Program-made: the position numbers and the translations under genes
Notes under the pieces: generated by a model
What the model was told of the DNA's origin: nothing
The model's database searches: none
Seen by the model: the letters and a program-made list of their open reading frames with translations, nothing else
Part shown: positions 21,696-34,693 of the stretch, one piece after another
Position numbering within the stretch: position 1 is the first letter of the stretch
Layout: the number at the start of each line of letters is the position of its first letter
Source of the DNA: Zarea fungicola
Taxonomy: Eukaryota > Ascomycota > Sordariomycetes > Hypocreales > Cordycipitaceae
Length of the DNA stretch: 60,932 nucleotides
Direction: 5' to 3'
NCBI GenBank assembly: GCA_900169235.1
Contig: FWCC01000073.1
Coordinates: forward strand, 1 to 60,932

Positions 21696-24600
21696 GACGG
21701 ATCGTGTTAAGGGTATCGATGTTGAATAAGAATGTCGTCGAGGGTTGTTGCAGGTCGTGCCACGCGGAGCAACGACGGTGGGTAGCAAAGAAAAATGACC
21801 AGTGTCCTTTGGTGACTCAACGTCAATAAAGGCAGTAGCGACGATGGTGCGAAAGTACGATTTGGCAACCAGTCCTTGCGGCACAGCAAAGGGAAGCAAC
21901 AATGGGGAAGAGGGCAACGAGGGGAGAGGAAGTGAAAGTTCAAAAGAAGGCGGGCAGCCGGCTGTCTATCTATTCAAACTTCAGCACTAACGAGGGCAGT
22001 CCCCCGTAGTCGCACACACACTGCACGAGTGTAGTAGCTGCTCCGCGATGGTCCGAGTGGAGAGTCAAAAGTTCTAGCCGGAGGCAAAGCGGATACAGTC
22101 ACGACTAAGAACGGGCAAGGGATCCAGGTTGCCAGAGAAGGGAAATGGCTTGGTTACGAGTACGCTCGCCAGAAATTTAAATGGCCCCCACTCTGCGATA
22201 AGAGAAGAGAAGATGAAGAGCTACGTTATGAAGAATTAATTGGTTTTTTTTTTTTATCTGCCTCTACTGAATGTCTCAAGTTTGGGCTGCCGCGCGCGAC
22301 AAATCTCACCAACGTTTGCAGTCGTTCGCTGTCTGGTGAGACAAGTTTTTTTTTTTTCCGCCGTGTCGGGTGGGTGTTCCGGCGCCGAGTTGCCAGCCAA
22401 GCCCATTCCTCGGGTGGCGGCGACTTCTTCACCGGACGCAGCCCCAAAACTCTTATTTTGCAGCAAGACACGCCTTAAAAAAAGCCACCATTAAAGGCGC
22501 CACCCTTCCAGAACACTTTGTTCATGGACGGGACCGCGCGCTCTTCAGCCTCCAATGCAGGCCCAGTCAGGAAAGCATAATACTGCTAGCCAGGTTTGAT
22601 AACGGAAATAGAATTGCAGAAAGGAGGGGGCTCAACTGATACACAACATTAGGCTAACCCGCAATACTGGTGGGGATTTGGGCTGCAAAAGAAGCAAAAA
22701 ACCTTGCCTCCCTCCGTCATGCATCCACTGTTTGCCCGAAGAGGTCTGCAGATTGTTGGCGCGCTCTTCGGAGCAGTCTGCCAAGCTCATTTCACTCTCC
22801 ATTTAACAAGGTATTACAGGCTTTGTTTGCTATCCGCTGCTGGAGACCGTTGCATACATGGAGACAGGATAGCTCTCGTCTACGGCACAATTCGGGCGAT
22901 TGCAGAGAGATGTGCGCAGATGCGCTGCAGTCTTGGAGTGTCATACGACGCATGTCACTGACACACAGGCTATTATTGCTGCGGGTGTCGGATGGGGGAG
23001 CCACCGCGGCCGGCTGCTTATTCGCGATGATTGACTTTTTTCATATTACCCATCGACTCGGCCTGCCCGTGCTTCGATAAAGCTTTCGGTTGCCTGTGCA
23101 CACCTAAGGAATTAATCCCCGTCGCTCTACTAAGTTAGTCTCAAGCCATTCAGCACGCCTCCGATGCCAGGAGCCGGCTTGGTATTCGCCAGAGACACAA
23201 AACATGGCTTGCTGCAGGGCCAATCGGCTTGGTGGCGTTTGCCCAAGAAAGGTAAATTTTGTGCACCAAGCCAAGAGAAAAGTCTGCACCCGATCTGCAA
23301 TTTTTTTTTTTTTTTCTTGTCGCTTTGCGCTTCAGTTTTAATTCAAGATATGACGACCAAATTACAACCACTGATGGAATGACGCGAAACAGAATCAATG
23401 CCAGCAACCCTCCTGCGGAGAAACCCCAGTTGCAGGCGCAGTGGCCCGCTCGAAGACTCATACTGAGTAGCTACACTCTGCCAGCCGAGTCTCGGCGATA
23501 GTAACCAAGAATTGCCACGGTCAAGCTCGGTCTATCGGCAGTGAGTCCAGTGGCTTTATGGCTTGGCACCTTGGGTCTTGGCATTAACTGTTTTGGAATA
23601 CATATATTTTTTGAGACGACAATAAACTAAACCTGCTTGTTACCAGGCATTCCCGCTCGGGAGAGATTATTTCCCTGCTAAGAATAAGCAGATCAGTCTT
23701 TATTGCCAGCAGCCATAGCAATCGTCTGGAAAAGGTCCAGCTGAAGCGGGGGAATGGGGAAAGGCTGCGCGGTAACAATGACAGGTCTCTCGCTGGTTTC
23801 CGTACAGGGCTCTGGCACTGTTTCGGCGCGGCCCACGCTGCGCCAGGCACTAGGAGGTTAATTGTTCTATTCCAGGACATTAATTCCGTACCAATATGAA
23901 AGCGCCAGGCTGGGATTGTGGCGCGTGTCAATAGCGTGCTCGGAAGGGCGCAGGCGGCGGCGGGACTTGACTTCATCAGGGGTGTGATGGGAATGGCACA
24001 GACTCGAACCGCGTGTGAGATGATTCGCCATTGGCAGGCCAATCACTTTCATGTTCGAATAAACTCGCCGTCGCTCGGTAATCGACGGGCAACAGAGGGG
24101 CAAGAAAGCTCTTGCAATAGCTACATCCATGGCGCTATCAGAGCCCCCATGGGGAAGCATCTACATAGATCCCGTATGTTTCCTCCACTCACTCTAGTTT
24201 CACCTTATTATGATGCTCGGTTGCGCGCATCCCGCGCCCTAAGGCGTGGAGCAGAACAGAAAAAAGAGGAGATTGAAAGGATTCGCCTCCCGCCCCGTCT
24301 GGTTTTCTTCTTCCCTTAAAAGCAACTCCTGCCCCCGATGAATCCCCTAAGTGCAAGTTTTGCCGACAAATGCTAGGATGAGCCAAAGCTGGCGTTTTTT
24401 CGTCTACTTGAGCTGTACTCGCTTGCTAATCCATACCACCGATGTCGGACGCATCGCGGAGTTTCTCCCTGCGTAATATCTCGGGTAGTTTAGCAATGGC
24501 CACCCCTTTTTCGATTTGCAGAAAGATTTGAGATTGCGTGTCGTCTCAAGCTCAGATATGACTATCGCGGATAGATGATAGCTCTCATCTAGCTCTTCAA

Positions 24601-25948
24601 CAAGTTGAACCACCAGATTGGAGACGCGTACATGACGAATATCATGCAAGACAGCCCAGGTTTTGTTTTGTATTCCTTAACACATATCAACTTAGGTGAG
24701 GTAAACGTAATAATTGTACGCAAATCAGCTATATTTTCGCCAGGGATAAACGCCCGACTTGTGACCGTCATGAATCTGCCTACCCTACACCTTTAAAATC
24801 AGACTTCAAAATCAAGATAATTTGTCCACTAGGGCAGGATCTTTACGAAATACCAGCTATATAATGTTATTTTTTCTTTCGAGTGGCAATTTCCATGCGC
24901 TAGCTATGTTTTTGTATCAGAAACTAAGATGAAAGATTTATAGGACCATCATGCCAACTGAATTAGCGCCATGCTGCACAAGCATCGTGGAATCATTTGA
25001 GGCTGATTTATAGACGGCCAATTTATATCAAATATACTGTCCTTTGGCTGTCTGCGAAGGTTCCGTGCGCAGATCTCCTGGGAATACACATATATGGCTT
25101 AAGTGTCTTGCATGGTCCCTACCTTGGAAGTGTTCCATATTACCTTGTGCTGGCTGGTGATGACCAGCCATGGAGGCAACCAGAACACTTCAAGCCTCCT
25201 TCATTCCGCTAGCCCTTGATATCGTTTTCGACAGAATCATTGCGATGCGAGTTCCTGTTAATTTAGAGGCTTGGGTCCATGTCCGGCAACGCAACATGCT
25301 CTGGGGCCACCTCGGCAACGCCTACGCTGCCGTGGAACGATTTGTACCTTAACAGGGCACCTCATCGCTAGAAACACGGTAGATATGGTGTGGAATAAAA
25401 ACTGGACTGGCCACACTTACATTTCAAAAATGAATGTTTTGAAATGCTATATATTGTGTAACGCAAAGTCTGTCTTGAATGACTGGTGTGTCTGCAATGT
25501 GCGAGACTCAATTTCAATTGGCAACACGATCGCGTTCAGCAGCCACAGAGATAATTGATATGTGTTGGCTTCAATTAAACAAACTTTTATTGCAGCCATG
25601 TTTCTCTTTATCATGCGAGGAAGTAATTTGAAGTCAAGGGTAAAGAGAGTTTCCATTTCTTTTACACCATGATCAGAGACCGCATGACTATAAGGTAAAC
25701 GTTCAACAGAACTTCAATTGAAACTTGGTTTCCTAATCATCAAACAAATGATGTTTTTCTTGAAAGTTTCATTACCATGTGCAAGAAAATTGCATCCTTG
25801 CTTGAATCTCGCATCTCTCCGGCCCTCAGTACCGCCGTGTTCTTTCCGGTTCCCTCGTCCACAAACACCCGTCTCTCTGCAGGGCAAGTCTCCTGGAAAC
25901 TTCATTCCAAACGATTCAACATAAAAGCAGTACCTCCCAGTATTAGTG
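21696..25948. other. Large intergenic region, no recognised gene
   Basis: 4.25 kb. The left 0.6 kb should be the permease promoter and 5' UTR; long T runs lie near 22245, 22346 and 23300. Open frames such as 22670-23080 (+) and 23584-24042 (-) have no domains, signal peptides or intron logic and are judged chance frames. AT content rises from about 24.8 to 25.7 kb. I see no transposon ends, tRNA or rRNA. Confidence 0.5.
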
Positions 25949-26600
25949 TTAAAAATTTCGACCATGCTCATTAACTGCGTTTTGGTTCTCCACAACAATG
26001 TAGTCAACCCCAATAATCATCCGGACAGACTGGGGATCGAGGAAATTGGCCTCGTCGGGCGCAATCTTGGTCTGGTACTCTTCATCGTCCAGCATATTCT
26101 GAAAAGTTTGCACGTCGCGGGCCCAATACTCGGACGCGCCGTCAAACTCCAGAGTTGGTGGTGCGCCAGGGACCTTGCCCTGGTCACGGAATTCGGGGGT
26201 CGAATGGTACTACGAAACAATTCGGCGTCAGCTTATTATTTCTCCGTATGTAGTTCAAAGGAGTGGCAAAAACTAAAAAGAAAATAACAGAAAATATTTG
26301 ACATACCTGGTGATACTTGATGACACCAATTCGGAGATGAAAGGGCTGCGTGAGCTTTCCGTGCTCATAGGCCCAATAGCGATTGAATTGCTCAGGGGTT
26401 GTACCATTCTTGCGATTGTAAAACATCCTCATGTGGTAAAGTTTCTCCTGATAGCTGGTACAAACGGTGTTGGATTGCCTGCATGCGGCGGGAAGAGCAG
26501 GTGCCGTGCCGTTGGGGCCGGAGCAGGGAGGGTTGCCTGGGCAGCTCTGTGCGAGACCGCCAGCGGCAAAGATCATGGTGGCAAGGTTCACAAGCTTCAT
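25949..26600 (-). CDS. Small secreted EthD-like (dimeric alpha/beta barrel) protein
   Basis: Two exons (26600-26307 and 26209-25949) joined in phase 0, 184 aa. A clear signal peptide (MKLVNLATMIFAAGGLAQS) is followed by a Cys-containing stretch (SCPGNPPCSG). Then comes an EthD-like domain: YHMRMFYNRKNGTTPEQFNRYWAYEHGKL and, after the intron, YHSTPEFRD...FDGASEYWARDVQTFQNMLDDEEY...IIGVDYIVVEN. The pattern 'yNRK-gtTpEqFnrYW...H...' is the usual opening of EthD (PF07110) proteins, small ferredoxin-like barrels in several catabolic or polyketide routes. Most EthD proteins are cytosolic, so the signal peptide is unusual. The 97-bp intron has good borders. Role unknown; the domain call is fairly safe. 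Confidence 0.85.
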
Positions 26601-26708
26601 ATTGAGCTGTACCGTAGCTGGAATTAAGTGTTTAAAGTGAGAGGTAGGCAGATTGTTGTGCTTTGATGGAACCGAGTACAGGAGATATTCCAGCTGTCGG
26701 ACGGCCAG

Positions 26709-26715
26709 CTTTATA
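26709..26715 (-). promoter_or_regulatory. TATA-like box of the EthD-like gene
   Basis: TATAAAG on the minus strand about 109 bp before ATG 26600. Confidence 0.45.
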
Positions 26716-29700
26716 CTTGAGCCGCTCGGTGGTGATGGCTACCAGGTTAGTACAAATGACCGTCTTGATTATTGTAGCCAAAATTAAACTAGTGAGCTAT
26801 AGCTGATGCAGCCTCATATCCCATTGACATATCCTAGACATTGCGCCAAGAGCATGAGGATGAAAGTGCCTTCTGGGCTAGCATAGATTTTCTTGGTAAT
26901 GGCTGTGGCTACGCATCCCATCATCCAAACGAGGAAAAGTCTCAACGTCATCATAGAATATTCTGATTAGTTATATTGCTATCCCGGTCATTTATCTCCA
27001 AGGTCATTTGCCCAGTACTGATCTTTCATCTCGAGAAGGACGTGTACATTATGAGTTGAGCGATTGGTTGAAAGAGCCGAAAAATGTCTCTGATTGGCGG
27101 AAGTACATTTTTATTTCCTGAGAGTGAGCCTGATTGGACATTATAATGTGGGTTTTCGGCTTTCCTTAGGTGTGATTGTACGAGAAAAGGTACTGGACGA
27201 TGCGGAGGTCAACCTACAGGGCTGTGCAGCCTTGTCTTCCACCAACGCACCACCACTCGCGTCTCGGCTGTTCGTTAATGTCGCGCGACGACGCGAAACC
27301 TGGCAGGGTTATGGTTTGTGGCAGGCCGCTCGTTTGGGTACATTCAAGCTCGGCTAGCTGTTGACAATATTTCCAAATCTACACACCAAGTGAAAGGAGG
27401 TACGGTTTGGCATTCAACGTCCTGTACAGTGATGAAAGAATGGGTACAACTACATCCTCGCTCGGAGGAGTCCCCTCACTCGTGTCTGTGATTTTACTTT
27501 GTATTTTAACGCTTCGGCAGAGCATAACACTTGCCATGTACATTCTGGGCAGTGATCTACAACATAAGCAGGTATATTTTCGGCACTCGAAAGCAAAGGG
27601 AGGGTCGAGAGTGACAGGTTTTGGACCGGCCGACGTTATAGCATTGCGAGCATATCAAGAACCCCTTTGCTTAATGCACCGATTGAGACTCCGTAGAATT
27701 GCTCATCAGAGGTATATGTATTTCAAATGGGTTTTTGTTGCTGCCATGATGACAGTGTTTTAGAGACTCTAAGGATGTTTAGCCGCTCAAAGACAGAGTA
27801 ATGGGTAGTATCGCAGTGAAGGATACGCCACTATCGCAGCACTAATTTAAGCCATCGAGGAAAAATCTATCGCCTATTGACTTCCTAGAGGCCCAATAGA
27901 ACTGCGGGAAAGTTCATTTAGCATTATATTCCCAAATGTTCCCAATATAATCCGCATTTAGTGGCTTGTGTGGAGGATGTTGCCCTCTGTGTAGCGCTGG
28001 ACGAGAATCTGTCGATATGATAACTTTATTCAGATTCATAGTGATACTTTACTATTTTCTTTCCTTCCTTCTTTCTTTCTATTGCTTGGAATATCTCAAA
28101 CATTTCAAATTTACAGCATTCATTTTGACTCGCTCATTTAATGTGGTCTAATATTCTGGTGGATCCGTGATCGATCGGGAGCTGCCGACAGGTTAGGCCT
28201 CCACTTCCATGCGACATCATCCCCACACGGCCGTTGATGAACAGGAACAGAAGCCTCAAGAAGAAATCTCAATGCAAAGAATGATTTAAAATTCCAGTCC
28301 CATTTTGCCGGCCAAGTTTTGGGACATAATCTGCCTTGTCTGCCCGATTGTTGGGTTTTGTGGCAACTTTGTTCGTTGAGTCATCTTTTGCCTACAATGC
28401 CTGCCTGATGCCTAGTATCTCGGCCTGGCCTGGGAGTAGCCGTGCCAGGACAACAACTCTGCCTGTTTAAATTTGCCCAAGATGCCTGAGACATTTGTCC
28501 CATTATTTTTATTATTTTTATTTTCTTTCTTCTGTTGAGCATGTTCGTTGCGCCCATTGGAAATTTTGGGAGATCCCCTTGTCCGGCGTTGGTGCCTGCA
28601 GCTAGGCCACAGCTGAACCACACTACGCAGCCACTTGTCACTCAGGCACTGGGGCAAACGGGGCAACCAGCTAGGCAGGCCGCCCTAAGTCTGCAAGAAA
28701 CTTCAATAATACGCCTCGCAGCCTAGCTAATTTCCAAGTAGAAAAAGTAAAGGCCTTGAGAACGGCTTTGTGCTAATTAAAGTAACAGGGATGAAACTGT
28801 AATGGTTTGCTTGGCGGCAGGCCTTTGAAACTCCCTTACATAAGCAAAACGGTTGACGGTTTGGTACGTACCAGCCAGTGCAAGAGTGGCGCATGTGATG
28901 GATGAGGCGATGCTGTCAAGGAACAGGACGGCAGAAACGCTCCCACTGGAAGCTGAGTATGGAATGGTAACAATGACGGCACATTACATGATACGGATAA
29001 GGAATCGGCAGTCAAGTTGAGCGCATCATGCATCAGCCAGTCTGGGCTTGCTCCCTGGAACCGGCGTAAAGCGTATCGCTGGCTGGTGTGACTGCGCCAC
29101 CGAGTCACACGCACTGTAAGCTGGTTCCGGCTGGCCACTCACAGTGTGAGTCACCGTCATGCGGCCGCCTCGGACTGTCCAAGAACAGCCCAGTCCAAGA
29201 CAAGTCAAGACAAGTCCTGATGACATCAACAGCGCCCAATCACCATCCCTCCGTCTCGCCTCTTTTCCTAATCAGGCCTTTTCTGTGAGTCTCGGGAGCC
29301 CGTTTGTCAGGCTTCCTCGCCCCCCGGACCCCCCAGACGCTAACACCACTCTGCGATTGCAACCACCAGTACAAAGGCCATCTGCACCCGCCTCTCGCGC
29401 ACTGTTGCCATCGCTGTTTCTACAATCCTCTCCAAGTTTCCACGACGACGTCCTTAGTCGCTCCTTTCGCCGCCTTGTGACTGGCAATACTGCTTTTATT
29501 TTTTAGACTTCTTTCTCAGCGCGCCTTTGGACTACTTGTCAACATCTCGACGCCCTGTGCGAGACATTATCAACATCTACACTACACTACACTACACGCC
29601 TTCTATCCGCCCACCTACTCAGCCTCACGAACCGTCAACACCAAACACGCTGTCCTCTTCTATTTTCTTCTTCGATAATCCTTGTATAATTGCATCTTCT

Positions 29701-29718
29701 CCTATTTATAGACCCATC
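26716..29718. other. Divergent intergenic region between the EthD-like gene and a hypothetical gene
   Basis: About 3 kb. The right end (29160-29718) is C/T-rich and is probably the promoter and 5' UTR of the next gene; it holds the ACTAC repeat at 29577. Open frames at 27094-27357, 27407-27763 and 28836-29138 have no recognisable content. A CTTT-rich tract lies near 28055-28080. Confidence 0.5.
29577..29596 (+). repeat. ACTAC microsatellite in 5' flank
   Basis: A partial plus three full ACTAC units, about 120 bp before the ATG at 29719, probably in the 5' UTR. Confidence 0.85.
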
Positions 29719-30777
29719 ATGGACACCGGATCAACACCCGACCTACCTGCTGCTGTATTCGAAAACGCCCACTTTGGTGCGGCTGCGCACCGGCGTGAAC
29801 CCCGTCATTCTTCATGGATCCACGAGATCCGTCACAAGGCCCAGCTTCTTGCTAGGGAAAACGACCCAGAGATATGCTGGCGATCTGCCTTTGACTGCAC
29901 TCTGCACGCCGACTCTCGCATCTGCCCCATCTTGAGCCGCAGTGACCGCTCCACCCGACAGAAGCACTTTGAGGAGCAGCTGAAGATCGCCTACACTCAC
30001 AATGAAAAGGCATTTGAGACGACAAGAACCACTACCAACCTCGATCTTCCTGCTACCAGCCGCCGCCTCTACACCCGCAACAGATATTACCCCAACGAGC
30101 TCGATAACGACGTTGCAATTGCTCGCAGTAATATCCCCTTGCCAGGCGAGCGCAATCATCACCGTCGGCCCTCGCTCGAGCGCGAGGAGGCCTTTTACGA
30201 CCAGACCACTTCCAAGGGGAAAGTTCGCCTGCAGCGTGGTGCCGCCTCCGAGGACGCCCAAATCGCGGAGCTGTATCGCAAGGGCATCCTCTACAGCACT
30301 GGAGACGGCGTTAAGAGCATCTTTGATCTCAACAGCATCCGCCACAATGAGCCTACCTACATTATCCGCCCGGCCAAACGCGCGCGCAAGGGTGGCAAGA
30401 CGAAACGCCATGGCGGTCACTCTTATACGTTAGAACAGCCTCTACACCTCGACCTCTCATTCTCCGACATTGGAGACGACGAGGCCATTGCTCGCTATTT
30501 CTTTGCTTCTCAACAAGCGTCCCCCGATGAGGTGATTCAACATGCATCTTCGCAAGAGTCAAATGATTCGGCTCCTCCCCCCCTTCGCGTTATTTACGAG
30601 TTGGACGGCTCACAAGGCTCTGTCGACGTCGACGCCTCGCAGCCCCCCGACTTGATTCTGGATGACGAGTTTGAGCTCCTCTCCGATAGCGAAATGCAAG
30701 ATAGTCCTTACAGCACTCAACCCCAGCACCCCGAGCCCTCTTCTGCCACTTGGGTCATGGTGGGCGACGACTTGTAG
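29719..30777 (+). CDS. Conserved-looking hypothetical protein, probably nuclear
   Basis: A single exon of 352 aa from ATG 29719; the frame is open further up to 29527, but with an implausible Pro/Thr-rich leader. I do not recognise a domain. Features seen: an N-terminal part with FEEQLKIAYTHNEKAFETTR (helical, charged); a central IAELYRKGILYSTGDGVKSIFDLNSI; then a basic stretch PAKRARKGGKTKRHGG that looks like a nuclear localisation signal. The C-terminal third is acidic and Ser-rich (LDDEFELLSDSEMQDS) and ends in SATWVMVGDDL. Codon use and the lack of introns or breaks suggest a real gene. The acidic tail after a basic patch would suit a chromatin or transcription-related adaptor, but that is speculation. 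Confidence 0.75.
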   Translation: MDTGSTPDLPAAVFENAHFGAAAHRREPRHSSWIHEIRHKAQLLARENDPEICWRSAFDCTLHADSRICPILSRSDRSTRQKHFEEQLKIAYTHNEKAFETTRTTTNLDLPATSRRLYTRNRYYPNELDNDVAIARSNIPLPGERNHHRRPSLEREEAFYDQTTSKGKVRLQRGAASEDAQIAELYRKGILYSTGDGVKSIFDLNSIRHNEPTYIIRPAKRARKGGKTKRHGGHSYTLEQPLHLDLSFSDIGDDEAIARYFFASQQASPDEVIQHASSQESNDSAPPPLRVIYELDGSQGSVDVDASQPPDLILDDEFELLSDSEMQDSPYSTQPQHPEPSSATWVMVGDDL

Positions 30778-31422
30778 CAGGTCCCCCGAGAATCCCCCCG
30801 TGTTCCGTCGGGATTTGACCAAAATTCTCGAAAAGTGAGAGGTGAATTTTTCACCTATGGGACTGGTCCTCACAAAGCCCATGATGACTTTTGGCGTTGT
30901 ATGGTTCTTGGTACGGTAGCGAGCGCTTGGACGTTCTTTTTTGTACACAGATGTACACTATTGTTTTGGGCATATTACTAGGATACCAATGTTTACGAGC
31001 GCGCAAATGGATTTTTAGAATGCGATTTTTCTTATGAAATATATTATTGTCGACAATAATCTTGCTTGCTCCTCTCGTGCTTGTCTTGGGCTTACTGTTA
31101 GCTGTCAGATATCGAAATGCAGTGTGAGAATGCGTAAATTGATTCGGCAAGGAATACTAGTGTAATGACTTTCAGCTGCGGCTGGCCATTTTATTAACGG
31201 CCAAATTGAATGTTAGATAAGCGTATCCACGTTATCTAGACTCAATTGGCGGGAAATTACTCAACCAACTCTCAATATTCTTCCTCTCTACATTCAACTC
31301 GTAGTACAACACCACAGAGAGATGCCCCTATGGTAGTAGTGCCACAATTTCCGTAGACTTCAATCCAACGTCTACATCTATTTTACGGAACCGCGGCTTT
31401 CGTCTTTTGTTTATCTGCTTGA
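30778..31422. other. Intergenic, tandem genes
   Basis: 645 bp between the hypothetical gene and the membrane-protein gene, both (+). It should contain the terminator of the first and promoter of the second. AT-rich near 30950-31200. No coding signal. Confidence 0.5.
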
Positions 31423-34400
31423 ATGGCTAACAATATACCATCACTGGCAGGTCATGTCCTGGATGCCCTCAATACAAACGGTCGTTGCCAAGCCGGGCCG
31501 GAGCCGTCGCAGCCAACGCTGCAGGCAAGCCCTGGCCAACAGCGCAACACCAAAGCAACAGAGAGCATACTTGCGAAAATCAAGGCAAATTTAACTGCCC
31601 TCGGTTTCACTACCAAGCTAGTGCTCCTCATGATCAAGGGCTCTCTCCCGCCCACCATTGCCCTCGCCCTGTACCAGTCCCCCGCCGTATCCGCCTTCTA
31701 CCAAAGGCTGGGCTACCTGGTCGCCATTGCGAGCATCCTAAATCTCTGCATCATGCCGCGCGGCAAGTTTATCCAGACGCTCTCCCTCAACATTCTCGCC
31801 GTCTGCATCGCCGCCGCCGTCAATCTGCTGGCGTTTTACTGCGCGACGCAAGCACGACAACATACCTCGGCACCATCACAGCACACGAGTGCAAACGCTA
31901 CCACGACAACTGCTGCTGCTGCTGCTGCTGCTGATGCCGATGCTCCCATCACCACGCTGGTACCATACAACTCAAGCGCGAGCGTTGTATGCGCCGTCTT
32001 CCTCGTCATGCAGCTCTACGTCGTCAACGTGCTCCGCGCCCGCATGCCGTCGCTGCGGCTCCCCGCCATCGTCTACTCGGCCATTGCATGCGTCGCCCTG
32101 ACCAATGGCGTCCTCGTGCCGACCATGGATGCCGCGCGGGGGTTTCTGCGCAGCGTCCTCGTTGTGTTTCTGAGCGGCTTTGCCATTGCGACGGCGGTGC
32201 ATTTTGCGTTTGTGCCGACGACGAGCCGGCAGGCTGCGCTGAGGGGCATGGCGGGCTATGCAAAGCTGCTGGGCGGCATTTTAAAGGCGCAGACGGCGTA
32301 CGTGCGCAGCGTCAAGGATATGGATGGCGCGCTGCAGGGGCGGCAATGCGCGGAGGAGACACACTCGTCACCACCTCGTAGAACGCTCGTCACGCCGGCG
32401 TCGGTGAAGGTACAAGAGCTGCTTGCCAAGATTCGTCGTTTGCATGCCAAACTTGGCGAGGATGTCATGCTCGCGAAGCGTGAATTTGCATGGGGTGTGC
32501 TGGGGCCGAAGGATATTGGAGAGCTGTGGAGGTTGCTGCGCATGGCATTCCTGCCTGTGGTCGGGATCGGTGCCGTGATGGACCAGCTCCAGGATTTCTT
32601 TGGTGACGACGCAGATGCGAGTGCGCAGGATCAGTTTGCTCAGGATCTTCGTATGGTGGCCGCGCCGCTGCACAAGTCGTTTGCTGGGATGAGTCGAGAC
32701 GCACAACTTGCTCTCCAACACGCCCAGCTCATATTTCGCCTGGACCAGTCGCCGTCTAGGAAGAAGCAACAAGATGAAGAATCTCGCGGCGCGGAACAAC
32801 GGCCTGCGCCCGGATCAGCTGGTTTTGCAGAATGGTATTGCAAGCGAGCGCAGATCTTTGCCCAGACTCGACAGAAGACGCTCCAGGCATGGTCCGAGGA
32901 GAGTGGGATTGCGATTCCAACAGGATTCATCGATTCTATACTTCAACGGCCAGGTTCCGACACCACGTCTCAAAGGGAGAGTCTACAGCCGCTAGCCTTT
33001 GCACTCGCCATGGAGTACATGCTCTGCCGCGCATCCGCCTCACTCGAAGAACTCGTCATGTACGCCGAAACACGCAGACTGCAACTCCAACTTTCCAAAC
33101 ACAGGGTAATCTTCCCGGGGTTGCACACACTCAATAAATGGCTGCAGGAAATCCAAGGCGCCGATGGAGCAACGACCGCTGCCGGCAGCGAAACCATTGG
33201 CGAGCGGGACTCATGTGGTGGCATCTCACAAGCGCCGTATCTCTGCCAAGATTTTGGCCGGCCCAAAGACCCGGAGCATCTCCCGCCGCGCAACCGCCGC
33301 GAACGCGTGGGTGATGTGATCCGCACCCTCCCCGCGCTATTCCGCACGCGCGAGTCGGCGTACAGCCTGCGCGTCGTCCTCGCGACCATGACCATTGCCG
33401 TCTTCTGCTACCTGCGCGACTCCCAGCGCTTCTTCATCGAGCAGCGCCTCGTCTGGGCCATTATGATGGTGACTATTTCCATGGCGCGCACCGCCGGCCA
33501 GAGCACTTACATGTTTGCCCTGCGTCTGGTCGGCGCGGCCGTCTCCGCGGTCGGTGCCCTGGTCATCTGGTATGGCGCCGCCGACGGCCACGCTGCCGGT
33601 GTCATCCCCTTACTTTTCCTCTTTCTGACAGTGTGTGTATACTTTGCCGTGAAAATGCGGGACCAAATCGTGGTTTCCATCTTGAGCATGGTGGCCGTCG
33701 TCGCCGTTGTGGGGTATGAGCTGCAACTCCAGATCCTGGGCACGACGTCGGCGGAGGAAACGGGCCGACGAGCGTATCCGATGAAGATTCTGGCGCCGTA
33801 CCGCATGGGCACTGCGGTTGGCGGGCTGTTCGCGGCGTACCTGTGGACGAATTTCCCGTTTCCGGTGAGTGACGGGTCGGAGCTGCGCTGGGATTTGTCG
33901 AATGGCATGTACCTCGCTGCGCAGCTGTACGCCATGGTGCATGAGACGGTGCAGGCGCGCATCAGTGGCACGGATGGTGATGCGAGCGTAAAGGACACGC
34001 ATGCGTATCACTTAGCCAAGGCGAGGATTCGCTCGTTTACGCGGCTGGTTCGGTTGATTCGGAAGATGCGTGCAAGTGCGGCATTTGCGAAATCAGAACT
34101 TGAGATTGGAGGCAGGTTTCCGAGGAAGGATTATGAACGGTCTGTTATTGTCCTTTTTATCCCTATCTATCTAACTGGCAGCTTTCGTTCTTTGTTGCAA
34201 AGCTAACGCAAGGCGCATTAGCATGACGGGTGGCCTCGCCAAGACTGTGCGGTATACAATTCTCATCGGTTGGGCCTCTGCGTGGTTCTCGGCCTACCCA
34301 TCAACGCGGTGCCGACGTATGCAAGAGTACCGGTCGCCGTCATCATCCAGTGCGACTGAATTGGGTAAGCTAGTAATGGCTGTGCGTGGCACTGCACACC

Positions 34401-34693
34401 ATGCCACATCGCTACTTTCTCTGTTATCTCTGAGCTTGTGTAACGGGCATCCCCTATCGTCATATATCGAATCGAAGAGCGCATCGCCGAGAGCCATTGA
34501 AAGGCTCCATGGCACTACGGTCGACGACCTCTTGGATGCACGTCATCTTGGCCATTTGGACCATGGTGCCTTTGCATTCATACAAATCTGCAGCTATGGT
34601 GTTAATTCTGAGTCAGAAGTCCTGCGACGTCATGTAAAGGGTCTCGTGGGCGAGACCGACTTTTCGTTTCGCGCAACTGGAGAGTCCGCATAG
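31423..34693 (+). CDS. ArAE_2/FUSC-like multi-pass membrane protein
   Basis: Two exons (31423-34139 and 34222-34693; donor GTCTGT, branch CTAAC, 82-bp intron) give 1062 aa. If the intron were ignored the frame would stop at 34206 and lose the C-terminal domain. The build is that of fungal proteins with ArAE_2_N and ArAE_2 domains (PF10337/PF10334), often annotated 'brefeldin A sensitivity related'. An N-terminal cluster of membrane helices (about 60-280) is followed by a long cytosolic part and a second helix cluster starting at RESAYSLRVVLATMTIAVFCYLRDSQRFFIEQRLVWAIMMV, a FUSC-like half. The C-terminus ends in LVGETDFSF. Related plant and bacterial families are anion or aromatic-acid exporters, so transport out of the cytosol is likely; the substrate is unknown. 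An Ala tract is encoded by a CTG repeat. Confidence 0.88.
31910..31933 (+). repeat. (CTG)8 trinucleotide repeat inside coding sequence
   Basis: Eight CTG/GCT units encode a run of Ala between membrane segments of the ArAE_2-type protein; a likely length-variable site. Confidence 0.9.

Noticed and set aside
20142..21710. 522-codon open frame on the plus strand
   Set aside because: Antisense to the amino acid permease, hydrophilic and low in family character.
21696..21917. N-terminal extension of the amino acid permease to a start at 21917
   Set aside because: The extra 74 residues do not resemble permease N-termini; ATG 21695 begins a typical hydrophilic leader.
23584..24042. 152-codon open frame, minus strand
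   Set aside because: No recognisable domain, overlaps other open frames, no promoter or intron evidence.
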